This document shows positions 1-7,275 of a stretch of DNA of 13,516 nucleotides, piece after piece. The position numbers and the translations under genes are program-made. Source of the stretch: Prolixibacteraceae bacterium UBA5740 (GTDB taxonomy: Bacteria; Bacteroidota; Bacteroidia; Bacteroidales; Prolixibacteraceae); contig DIFU01000005.1 in assembly GCA_002419285.1 (NCBI GenBank), forward strand, positions 1 to 13,516, read 5' to 3'. The notes below the pieces were generated by a model. The model ran no database searches. It worked only from the letters and a program-made list of their open reading frames with translations, and was not told the origin of the DNA. How positions within the stretch are numbered: position 1 is the first letter of the stretch; each line of letters starts with the position of its first letter.

Positions 1-395
1 CCGGTAGCGATCATTTGTATTGCCAACAATGCAGCATTCATGGCACCATTTACCGCCACTGTGGCAACAGGGATTCCCGGAGGCATCTGGGCAATCGACA
101 ACAACGCATCCAATCCTTCGAATCCAACCTTGATCGGCACCCCGATCACAGGTAGTGGCGTCATGGCCGCCACGACGCCCGGAAGATGGGCTGCCATTCC
201 TGCACCCGCGATGATTACCTTGATGCCCCTGTCCTTAGCCGCCCTGGCAAATTTCTCAACTTCATCGGGTGTACGGTGAGCCGACAATGCATTGATTTCG
301 AAAGGAATTTCAAATTCATCAAAAATTTTCGCAGCCGCTTCCATCACTCCCAAATCGGAAGTACTTCCCATAATAATGCTAACTTTTGGTGTCAT
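1..395 (-). CDS. purE: N5-carboxyaminoimidazole ribonucleotide mutase PurE (3' part off the window)
   Basis: Class I PurE moves the carboxyl group of N5-CAIR to carbon 4, giving CAIR in de novo purine synthesis in the cytoplasm. I translated the minus strand from the ATG at 393-395. The frame stays open to the window edge and shows about 131 residues; the family is usually about 160-170, so the C-terminus is missing. Family motifs appear in order: GSTSD near residues 10-14 (phosphate-binding Ser/Asp), SAHRTP near 38-43 (the catalytic His and Arg), GAGMAAHLPGV in the glycine-rich active-site loop, PVIGVP, then SIAQMPPGIPVATVAV and NAALLA. The start is the first ATG, directly ahead of the conserved TPKVSIIMGS opening. 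It is transcribed away from hpt across a 115-bp divergent region. Identity is very secure; only the 3' end is unseen. Confidence 0.96.
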   Translation of the reverse strand, partial: MTPKVSIIMGSTSDLGVMEAAAKIFDEFEIPFEINALSAHRTPDEVEKFARAAKDRGIKVIIAGAGMAAHLPGVVAAMTPLPVIGVPIKVGFEGLDALLSIAQMPPGIPVATVAVNGAMNAALLAIQMIAT

Positions 396-436
396 ATCTG
401 AATTTTTCTTTTAAGTGTTCAATTTGTTTTTGTTTC

Positions 437-465
437 TTTGTAAGTTCAATACTAAATTAGATTTT
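437..465 (+). promoter_or_regulatory. Candidate promoter for the hpt-adk-obgE operon
   Basis: TTTG at 437-440, a 17-bp spacer, then TAGATTTT at 458-465 match the Bacteroidota -33/-7 pattern with one mismatch in the -7 box. Transcription would begin near 468-472, about 40 nt before the hpt start. The region is generally T-rich, so chance matches are likely. Other TTTG copies at 423-426 and 429-432 could also serve. Confidence 0.3.
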
Positions 466-479
466 TAATCAATAACAAA
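452..479 (-). promoter_or_regulatory. Candidate promoter for purE
   Basis: On the minus strand a TTTG (476-479) is followed after 16 bp by TAATTTAG (452-459), which matches the Bacteroidota -7 consensus TAnnTTTG at five of its six fixed positions. The spacing is shorter than the usual roughly 19 bp, so this is tentative. It would give a leader of about 50 nt ahead of purE. It overlaps the candidate hpt promoter on the other strand. Confidence 0.25.
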
Positions 480-510
480 CCTGCCTGTAATCTCAGAAAT
501 CCAATTTGTT

Positions 511-1050
511 ATGAAAAAAATAAAGTTGCTCGACAAAGAGTTTCAGCTCTACATTCCTTATGAAAAGATTCGTGAGGTCATCGAACAAATGGCAGCTGAC
601 ATGAACCGGGATCTTGAAGGAAAGGATCCCCTGTTTGTATGTGTCTTGAATGGTGCATTTATGTTCGCAGCTGATCTTTTCAAACGGATAGATGTTCAGG
701 GAGCCGAGATTACCTTTGTCAAAATGGCTTCCTACAAAGGCGTACACTCTACAGGAGCCATCCGGCAACTTATCGGACTGAATGAATCCATTGAAGACAG
801 GTCGGTTATTGTTTTGGAAGATATCGTCGATTCAGGCCAGACAATTGAAGAGATCATGGCCCAGCTTGCAATCCTGAAACCTAAAGAAGTCAGAATTGCC
901 ACCTTGCTTTTTAAACCCGAAGCCATGATCAAAAGTGTTAAACTGGATTATATCGGACTTGAAATCCCTAATGACTTTATTGTTGGATACGGGCTTGATT
1001 ACGACGGACATGGAAGAAATCTGATTGACGTATATTCGATCGTACAATAA
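511..1050 (+). CDS. hpt: Hypoxanthine phosphoribosyltransferase
   Basis: Salvages hypoxanthine (and usually guanine) by attaching it to PRPP, giving IMP or GMP, in the cytoplasm. The 179-residue length is typical of bacterial HPRTs. The type I PRTase PRPP-binding loop is clear at residues 99-111 (VIVLEDIVDSGQT, with the Glu-Asp pair and the Asp-Ser-Gly-Gln-Thr phosphate loop). The N-terminal VLNGAFMFAADL (45-56) holds the pyrophosphate-binding loop. KMASYKG (71-77) lies in the flexible catalytic loop. The C-terminal FKPEA...IPNDFIVGYGLDYDG segment (134-166) is the purine-binding hood, with the Lys that contacts the base and the Phe-Ile-Val stretch. It is the first gene of a packed cluster, 12 bp before adk, and is divergent from purE, so salvage and de novo purine genes share one intergenic region. 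No Shine-Dalgarno sequence precedes the ATG. Confidence 0.97.
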   Translation: MKKIKLLDKEFQLYIPYEKIREVIEQMAADMNRDLEGKDPLFVCVLNGAFMFAADLFKRIDVQGAEITFVKMASYKGVHSTGAIRQLIGLNESIEDRSVIVLEDIVDSGQTIEEIMAQLAILKPKEVRIATLLFKPEAMIKSVKLDYIGLEIPNDFIVGYGLDYDGHGRNLIDVYSIVQ

Positions 1051-1062
1051 AACCGGTTTGTC

Positions 1063-1653
1063 ATGCTGAATTTGGTATTGTTTGGCCCTCCGGGAGCGGG
1101 TAAAGGCACCCAGGCTGAGTTTCTGATCAACACTTATCACCTCAACCATTTGTCGACCGGAGAGATGCTCCGTAACGAAATTTCCAGACAGACATCGTTG
1201 GGAAACCAGGCAAAAAAATACATCGACAAGGGTGAACTGGTCCCCGACTCAGTAGTCATCTGCATGATCAGACAAAACATGGAGTCTAATCCCGATGCGA
1301 AAGGATTTATATTTGATGGCTTTCCCCGGACTGTCGATCAGGCCATTGCCCTTGACAAACTCTTGGAAAAGCAGGGTGCCCCACTGAAGGGAATGCTATC
1401 ATTGGAAGTTGAAGAGCACGAATTAATTGACCGTCTCCTGAAGAGGGGGCTTATATCAGGTCGGAGTGACGACCAGGATCTGAGCATCATCAAAAACCGT
1501 ATTGAAGTTTATAATCAGAAAACAGCCCCATTGATTCGATATTATTCGGACCAGGGCAAATATTACAGCGTCAATGGCATGGGCAATATCGCACAAATCG
1601 CTGATAGGTTGAAGACAGCCGTTGCCGACTTGCAAAAAAGTAAAACAGTTTAA
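1063..1653 (+). CDS. adk: Adenylate kinase
   Basis: Catalyses ATP + AMP to 2 ADP, keeping the adenine nucleotide pool in balance. The protein has 196 residues, a short-LID adenylate kinase. The P-loop GPPGAGKGT is at residues 8-16. The AMP-binding segment STGEMLR (31-37) and the NMP-site GFIFDGFPRT (81-90) follow. The LID contributes RLLKRG...GRSDD (124-137) and the adenine/ribose-contacting KNRIEVYNQKT (144-154). There is no four-cysteine zinc LID, as in other short forms. It follows hpt by 12 bp and precedes obgE by 8 bp, so the three are probably one transcript. The product of hpt (IMP) feeds towards AMP, the substrate here, which fits a purine nucleotide theme. Confidence 0.98.
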   Translation: MLNLVLFGPPGAGKGTQAEFLINTYHLNHLSTGEMLRNEISRQTSLGNQAKKYIDKGELVPDSVVICMIRQNMESNPDAKGFIFDGFPRTVDQAIALDKLLEKQGAPLKGMLSLEVEEHELIDRLLKRGLISGRSDDQDLSIIKNRIEVYNQKTAPLIRYYSDQGKYYSVNGMGNIAQIADRLKTAVADLQKSKTV

Positions 1654-1661
1654 TAAGACAG

Positions 1662-2654
1662 ATGTCAGAATCCAATTTTGTTGATTACGTAAAAATATTT
1701 TGCCAATCGGGAAACGGTGGCCCCGGATCAGCCCATCTGAGGCGCGAGAAATTCGTTCCAAAGGGTGGACCAGATGGCGGAGATGGCGGTCGCGGCGGGA
1801 ATGTGTACCTTCGTGGCAATGCACAAATGTGGACTTTGCTTCACCTGAAATACCAACGGCACATCAAAGCCGGACATGGTGAGTCAGGGGGCAAGCAATG
1901 CAGTTTCGGTGCCAGCGGTGAAGACAAATACATTGACGTACCTCTGGGTACCGTTGTCCGCAATTCTGAAACCGGGGAGTTCATGATGGAGATTACCCAG
2001 GATAAGGAGGTAAAAATACTGATGCCCGGTGGACGGGGAGGACTGGGAAACACCCATTTCAAATCAGCCACCCACCAGACCCCCAGATATGCTCAGCCTG
2101 GCGAATCAGGAGTCGAAGGATGGGTTATCCTTGAATTAAAAGTACTCGCCGATGTCGGCTTGGTCGGCCTTCCAAATGCAGGAAAATCGACACTTCTTGC
2201 TGCAGTTTCAGCAGCAAAACCCAAAATTGCCGACTATCCTTTCACCACACTGATACCCAACCTTGGCATAGTCAGCTACCGTGAACGTCAATCGTTTGTC
2301 ATGGCCGACATACCTGGCATCATCGAAGGTGCCCATACCGGCAAAGGTCTTGGCCTAAGATTCCTGCGACATATCGAACGAAATTCCATGTTGTTGTTCC
2401 TTATCCCGGCAGATGCCAGTGACTACAAAAAGGAATACCAGATTTTAATGAATGAACTTGGAAAGTTTAATCCCGAACTGCTTGACAAGCAGCGATTCCT
2501 TGCCATCAGTAAAGCCGATATGCTCGACGAAGAAATGATGAAGGATATCAGCAAAGAACTTAACGACATCCCACATATATTTTTCTCTTCCATCACCGGT
2601 TATAATATAATCGAGCTGAAGGACCGAATATGGTCAATTTTAAACCACGCATAG
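1662..2654 (+). CDS. obgE: Obg family GTPase ObgE/CgtA
   Basis: An essential GTPase that binds the large ribosomal subunit during late assembly and links growth to (p)ppGpp. The 330 residues hold two parts. The N-terminal Obg fold (about 4-160) has its glycine-rich six-helix region, including GNGGPGSAHLRREK, GGPDGGDGGRGG and PGGRGGLGN. The OBG-type G domain follows: G1 GLPNAGKS (169-176), switch I FTT (194-196), G3 DIPG (216-219), G4 SKAD (283-286, the usual NKxD in variant form) and G5 SSITG (309-313). The C-terminal OCT domain found in some Obg proteins is absent, because the protein ends soon after the G domain. It starts 8 bp after adk and ends 9 bp before the PAP2 gene. The start MSESNFVDYVKIF fits the family N-terminus well. 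Confidence 0.98.
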   Translation: MSESNFVDYVKIFCQSGNGGPGSAHLRREKFVPKGGPDGGDGGRGGNVYLRGNAQMWTLLHLKYQRHIKAGHGESGGKQCSFGASGEDKYIDVPLGTVVRNSETGEFMMEITQDKEVKILMPGGRGGLGNTHFKSATHQTPRYAQPGESGVEGWVILELKVLADVGLVGLPNAGKSTLLAAVSAAKPKIADYPFTTLIPNLGIVSYRERQSFVMADIPGIIEGAHTGKGLGLRFLRHIERNSMLLFLIPADASDYKKEYQILMNELGKFNPELLDKQRFLAISKADMLDEEMMKDISKELNDIPHIFFSSITGYNIIELKDRIWSILNHA

Positions 2655-2663
2655 ATTTCACGG

Positions 2664-3368
2664 ATGGATACCATTTTGCAATTTGACAGCAACCTGTTCC
2701 TATCCCTCAATCAAATGCATTCTCCTTGGTGGGACTCAGCCATGCTTTTGTTCACAAGGAAAGAAACCTGGCTCTTTTTCTACCTGATGATCATGCTGGT
2801 TGCATTTCGAAACTATGAGCGCAAGGCATTGCTGATCATTATTGTGATGATTCTGGGGGTTATCGCCAGTGATCAGTTATCTACTCTCATCAAATTTGTC
2901 ACCCAGCGCCCCAGACCCGGACATGATCCGGTAATTGGAGAGCTGGTGCATATAGTGCTTCGAAAAGGAGGGCTCTATGGGTTCGTCTCTTCTCACGCAT
3001 CCAACACCTTTTTCATCCTCGCATTTACCACTCCCCTGTTCCGAAACAGACTGAGTTTTATGACTCTTCTGCTCTGGACAATTTTAATCTCCTACACCCG
3101 AATCTATAACGGGAACCATTACCCTTTGGACATCATCGGAGGGTGGGTCCTGGGCCTCGGACTGGGAATTCTGTTTTACAGGTTCCTGATATTTATGGAA
3201 ACCAGGTTCTTTATCACCCGACTGCCAAGGTTTGAAAAAACGCCGCTGAAAGGAGGCAATGCATGGCTCCTTTTTTTGACTCTGGCCATTATTACGGGTA
3301 CAGTTTTACTTATAGTATATGTATTCCACAAATACAACTTCATAACACCCCCTCCCATCCCTCAATAA
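2664..3368 (+). CDS. PAP2-family membrane phosphatase (undecaprenyl-PP or lipid phosphatase type)
   Basis: A 234-residue integral membrane protein of the type 2 phosphatidic acid phosphatase family. The family's three-part active site is complete: K-x6-RP at residues 77-85 (Lys77, Arg84, Pro85), Ser-Ser-His at 109-111 (in place of the textbook PSGH; His111 is the expected proton donor), and R-x5-H-x3-D at 146-156 (Arg146, His152 nucleophile, Asp156). Hydrophobic segments lie near 25-48, 54-76, 113-126, 130-148, 155-176 and 199-221, giving about six membrane helices with the active site on the periplasmic face. Likely substrates are undecaprenyl pyrophosphate, phosphatidylglycerophosphate or a lipid A phosphate; the sequence does not decide between them. 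It sits 9 bp after obgE, so it is probably co-transcribed with that operon. The polar, proline-rich tail (PPPIPQ) has no obvious role. Confidence 0.93.
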   Translation: MDTILQFDSNLFLSLNQMHSPWWDSAMLLFTRKETWLFFYLMIMLVAFRNYERKALLIIIVMILGVIASDQLSTLIKFVTQRPRPGHDPVIGELVHIVLRKGGLYGFVSSHASNTFFILAFTTPLFRNRLSFMTLLLWTILISYTRIYNGNHYPLDIIGGWVLGLGLGILFYRFLIFMETRFFITRLPRFEKTPLKGGNAWLLFLTLAIITGTVLLIVYVFHKYNFITPPPIPQ

Positions 3369-3479
3369 TTTGGAATTGAAGAAATCAATACAGTATTTTC
3401 ACTCACTTGACCCTACTTTTTTTCTGGATTCAATGAATGGATTTTTTAGAAGGCTCAACTCATTCACAAAAAACGAATT

Positions 3480-5273
3480 ATGACCCTCCTTGAATATTAC
3501 CAGACAAAAAAGGAAGACGCCAGCCGGAAGATAGCCGTTCTGTCACGAAGAATGGAACGATTATCTGCCCTTAGGCTTATTGCGTTTTTAGGCACTTTCA
3601 TTTTTTACTGGATGTTCAGGCACTCTCTTGTCCCGGCCATTTTGCTCCCTTTTGCATCATTCGGATCATTCCTTTATCTGGTCAGGATACACATTCAGAC
3701 TTCCAGGGACTGGCAGCGAAACCAGGTGTTGGCAGTCATATGCGAAAGGGAAATACAGGCAGCCCGGCATGAATTTGGAGACTTCCATGATGGCAATGAG
3801 TTTACTGACCCCAGCCACCCTTATTCCTTTGATCTGGATATATTCGGAAAAGGGTCGCTGTTTCAAATGATGAACAGGACAACCACCTCCGGGGGAACGG
3901 AGATGTTGGCTAAATGGATGAAGGCTCCGCTTCTTAATCCTGTCGAGATCATAGAAAGACAGCAATCGGTCAATGAGCTTGCACAACTTCGTGACTGGCG
4001 TACCAAATTCCTTCTTGAAGGCAGTCTGTTGGAAGTATCAGACGATGAAAAAGCAATGCTTACCGGCAATTTCCCCGACCAATATCGAATAAAGGATTTG
4101 AAAATGTTGCGAGCAATGATGTATATCCTTCCGTTATTATCGGGTGTTGCGCTGGGATGGCTGATAACGGGAGGAACACACCTTTGGCTGTTGCTCATGT
4201 TACTCATAAACCTGGGAGTTCTTTTCGCTTATCGTAAAATCATTGATAGATATTATACGGCATTTGGAAACAGAACGCAAACGACAGAAAAATATCTTTC
4301 ACTTCTCGATTCAATAGAACAGCAAGACTTTCAAGGAACTGAATTACATCGCATACGCGACATCATTCTTAAGGATGGCAAGGCAACAAGTGCATTCAGG
4401 TCATTAAAGAAACGAATGGCACAATTTGAAATTCGACAAAACATCATTCCGGGAATGATTCTTAATTCACTTCTGATATGGGATTTACAATCTGTCATCC
4501 GGCTTCACGACTGGCAAAAAGCACACGCTTCAAAGCTTGAAAACTGGATAAAAACGGTTGACTTTTTTGATGCTTTTACCAGTTTGGCAACCTTTGCCGA
4601 TCACAATCCAAAATACACATGGCCGACCCCCATTAAGGAGAATTTCATACTGGATGCAACTGGCCTTGGACACCCTATGTTGAAACCCGGGAAGAGAATT
4701 GTCAATGACATCCGAATGAAAGGATGGTCAGAAATAGCCATTGTTACCGGGGCCAACATGGCTGGCAAGAGTACCTTCCTCAGATCGGTCGGATTGAATT
4801 TCGTTTTGGCAGGGGTGGGTTGTCCGGTTGCTGCAGAAGATATGCGATACTACCCTTTGGACATCTTTACGAGCATGAGAACTAACGATTCTCTTTTGAT
4901 GGAAGAGTCATACTTTTTGGCTGAATTGAAGCGTCTTGCCAAACTGATGGAAAGATTGAGAAGTGGCGAGGCCATGCTTGTGCTCCTGGATGAAATGCTG
5001 AAAGGCACAAACTCAACTGACAAATTAAAGGGATCACAGTATCTTGTTAGGGAACTCGCTACAACCCAATCAGTGACTATCCTAGCCACCCATGATGTTC
5101 AACTCACGGAAATGGAAAAACTTTATCCTGACCGAATCACCAACTATTGCTTTGAAATAGTGCATGATGGCGATGATTTAATTTTTGATTACAAACTCAG
5201 GCCAGGTATTGTTAAAACAATGAATGCGTCACTTTTGATGAAAAAGATGGGTATCATCAAAAACAACATCTGA
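3480..5273 (+). CDS. Membrane-anchored MutS-family ATPase (not a canonical mismatch-repair MutS)
   Basis: The C-terminal third is a MutS-type ABC ATPase. It has Walker A TGANMAGKST (423-432), the signature-loop region SMRTNDSLLMEESYF (465-479), Walker B LVLLDEM (500-506) with the adjoining GTNS, and the His-switch ATHD (536-539). At 597 residues it is much shorter than mismatch-repair MutS (about 850). No N-terminal mismatch-recognition domain with the Phe-x-Glu motif is visible. Instead there are hydrophobic stretches near residues 34-69 and 212-251, each long enough for one or two membrane helices. The middle (about 120-400) resembles the lever/core region. It also lacks the C-terminal helix-turn-helix dimer module, ending shortly after the conserved YKLRPG segment (571-576). 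Similar proteins are commonly labelled 'DNA mismatch repair protein MutS' in Bacteroidota, but their function is unknown. It lies 111 bp after the PAP2 gene and 143 bp before parE, so it is perhaps transcribed alone. Confidence 0.92.
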   Translation: MTLLEYYQTKKEDASRKIAVLSRRMERLSALRLIAFLGTFIFYWMFRHSLVPAILLPFASFGSFLYLVRIHIQTSRDWQRNQVLAVICEREIQAARHEFGDFHDGNEFTDPSHPYSFDLDIFGKGSLFQMMNRTTTSGGTEMLAKWMKAPLLNPVEIIERQQSVNELAQLRDWRTKFLLEGSLLEVSDDEKAMLTGNFPDQYRIKDLKMLRAMMYILPLLSGVALGWLITGGTHLWLLLMLLINLGVLFAYRKIIDRYYTAFGNRTQTTEKYLSLLDSIEQQDFQGTELHRIRDIILKDGKATSAFRSLKKRMAQFEIRQNIIPGMILNSLLIWDLQSVIRLHDWQKAHASKLENWIKTVDFFDAFTSLATFADHNPKYTWPTPIKENFILDATGLGHPMLKPGKRIVNDIRMKGWSEIAIVTGANMAGKSTFLRSVGLNFVLAGVGCPVAAEDMRYYPLDIFTSMRTNDSLLMEESYFLAELKRLAKLMERLRSGEAMLVLLDEMLKGTNSTDKLKGSQYLVRELATTQSVTILATHDVQLTEMEKLYPDRITNYCFEIVHDGDDLIFDYKLRPGIVKTMNASLLMKKMGIIKNNI

Positions 5274-5388
5274 AAAGTTTTTTTTCAACCAAAACTGTCC
5301 ACTCAACCCATTCATTACCATTGGATTTTCAACTACAACCTGTTTATTAATGCTGATTTGCCAACCCTGAAAAGCCCAAGCTTTTGTC

Positions 5389-5396
5389 TATATTTG
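5389..5396 (+). promoter_or_regulatory. -7 promoter element for parE-parC-aroK
   Basis: TATATTTG is an exact match to the Bacteroidota -7 consensus TAnnTTTG and lies 20 bp before the parE ATG. Transcription should start near 5400, giving a leader of about 17 nt. No TTTG sits at the usual distance upstream; the nearest (5357-5360) is 28 bp away. It is the only good candidate in the 143-bp gap. Confidence 0.5.
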
Positions 5397-5416
5397 CATC
5401 AAACTGAAAACTATAT

Positions 5417-7252
5417 ATGACTGCGCAATACGACGAAGGAACCATAAAAACATTGGAATGGCAGGAACATATCCGCAGAAGGCCGGGCATGTACATTGGA
5501 AAGTTGGGAGACGGATCTGCCGCCGATGATGGTATATATGTCCTGCTGAAGGAAGTCCTTGACAACTCGGTGGATGAGTTTATGATGGGTTATGGAAAGA
5601 AGATTGAAGTATCTATTGAGCAGGATAAGGTTACGGTACGTGACTTTGGGCGCGGAATACCTCTTGGAAAATTGGCCGATGTTGTGAGCAAAATGAACAC
5701 CGGAGCCAAATATGACTCCAAGGTATTCAAGAAATCCGTAGGTCTCAATGGGGTTGGCATCAAGGCAGTCAACGCATTGTCAATTGATTTCACCATCCGG
5801 GCTATTCGTGAAGGGCAAGTCAAGGAGCTGAAATTCAGCAAAGGTATTCAGGTCGATGATTTACCCCTAGCTGAAACGAATGAACCTAATGGCACGATGG
5901 TGGTCTTCAGACCCGATGAAAGCGTTTTCAGGAACTTCAGGTACATCAGCGATTATGTAATTAACATGATCAAAAATTACACCTACCTGAATGCTGGTCT
6001 TATAATCGAATACAACGGACAGAAATATTTTTCAAAGAATGGACTTAGAGACCTTCTGGAGGAAAATCTGGAAGGCGAGCCCCTCTACCCTATTATCCAT
6101 CTGAGGGGTGAAGACATAGAAATCGCCATGACGCATGGAAATCAGTATGGTGAAGATTATTATTCATTCGTAAACGGGCAGCATACCAGCCAGGGAGGTA
6201 CACATCTTCAGGCTTTCAGGGAAGTGGTGGTGAAAACCATACGAGACTTTTACAAAAAGGATTTTGACCCAAGTGACATCAGGGCATCCATCGTAGCAGC
6301 AATAAGCATCAAAGTAGAAGAACCGGTTTTTGAATCTCAGACAAAAACCAAATTGGGGTCACGTGATATTGGTCCCGAAGGTCCTACAGTCCGGACATAC
6401 GTCACCAACTTTGTTGCGAAGGAGCTCGATAATTATCTGCATAAGAATGCTGAAATTGCCGAGGTGCTTCTTCGAAGAATCCAGGAATCGGAACGAGAGC
6501 GTAAAGCCATATCGGGCATAAAAAAGCTGGCAAAGGCACGTGCCAAAAAGGTCAGCCTGCATAACCGAAAGCTCCGCGACTGCAGGATCCATTACAATGA
6601 TAACGACGAGAAAAAAGAGGATACAAGCATTTTCATTACTGAAGGGGATTCGGCAAGCGGATCCATCACTAAATCAAGGGACGTTGACACGCAGGCGGTT
6701 TTCAGCCTGAAGGGTAAGCCATTGAACACCTATGGGCTTACCAAAAAGGTGGTTTACGAAAATGAAGAATTCAACCTTCTCCAGGCAGCCCTGAACATTG
6801 AAGACGATATCGAAGATTTGCGATACAACAAAGTGATAATAGCTACGGATGCCGACGTCGATGGGATGCACATCAGGCTTCTGCTGATCACTTTCTTCAT
6901 CCAGTTTTTCCCTGAACTGCTTCGACGGGGACACCTTTTTATCTTGCAGACACCCCTTTTCAGAGTTAGAAATAAAAAACAGACTTTTTATTGTTATTCG
7001 GAAGAAGAAAAACAGCAGGCCATCCAAACACTGAAGGGAAATCCTGAAATCACCCGATTCAAGGGACTGGGAGAAATCTCCCCGGATGAATTCCAGAACT
7101 TCATCGGTGAAAATATCAGGCTCGAACCGGTGCAAATGAAAAGGCATGAATCGATGACCCAGATGCTTGAATTTTATATGGGAAAGAATACGCCTGAACG
7201 TCAGGACTTTATCATCGAAAACCTTTATATTGAGAAGGACGAAGTTGCCTAA
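5417..7252 (+). CDS. parE: DNA topoisomerase IV subunit B (ParE, ATPase subunit)
   Basis: The ATP-driven half of topoisomerase IV, which separates linked daughter chromosomes. It has 611 residues. The GHKL ATPase comes first: Glu46 and Asn50 in LLKEVLDNSVDEF (catalytic base and magnesium ligand), DFGRGIP (76-82) and the lid GLNGVGIKAVNALS (109-122), with an Arg-Glu-Gly at 131-133 where coumarin drugs contact gyrase. The transducer domain carries SQTKTKLGS (307-315), whose Lys reaches the ATP gamma-phosphate. The TOPRIM domain has ITEGDSASGS (407-416) and DADVDG (478-483), supplying the Glu and Asp metal ligands; RFKGLGE (547-553) closes it. The start MTAQYDEGTIKTLEWQEHIRRRPGMYIG fits the family. 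It could be called a second GyrB, but its short length, adjacency to parC and the absence of a GyrA box in the partner favour topoisomerase IV. The parC ATG lies 23 bp downstream. Confidence 0.95.
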   Translation: MTAQYDEGTIKTLEWQEHIRRRPGMYIGKLGDGSAADDGIYVLLKEVLDNSVDEFMMGYGKKIEVSIEQDKVTVRDFGRGIPLGKLADVVSKMNTGAKYDSKVFKKSVGLNGVGIKAVNALSIDFTIRAIREGQVKELKFSKGIQVDDLPLAETNEPNGTMVVFRPDESVFRNFRYISDYVINMIKNYTYLNAGLIIEYNGQKYFSKNGLRDLLEENLEGEPLYPIIHLRGEDIEIAMTHGNQYGEDYYSFVNGQHTSQGGTHLQAFREVVVKTIRDFYKKDFDPSDIRASIVAAISIKVEEPVFESQTKTKLGSRDIGPEGPTVRTYVTNFVAKELDNYLHKNAEIAEVLLRRIQESERERKAISGIKKLAKARAKKVSLHNRKLRDCRIHYNDNDEKKEDTSIFITEGDSASGSITKSRDVDTQAVFSLKGKPLNTYGLTKKVVYENEEFNLLQAALNIEDDIEDLRYNKVIIATDADVDGMHIRLLLITFFIQFFPELLRRGHLFILQTPLFRVRNKKQTFYCYSEEEKQQAIQTLKGNPEITRFKGLGEISPDEFQNFIGENIRLEPVQMKRHESMTQMLEFYMGKNTPERQDFIIENLYIEKDEVA

Positions 7253-7275
7253 ACATTCAAAATCAGAGATTTAAA

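Noticed and set aside
5271..5287. TGAAAA / TTTTCA hairpin after the MutS-family gene as a terminator
   Set aside because: A 6-bp AT-only stem that includes the stop codon, with its T-run in the loop and stem instead of after it; too weak to call.
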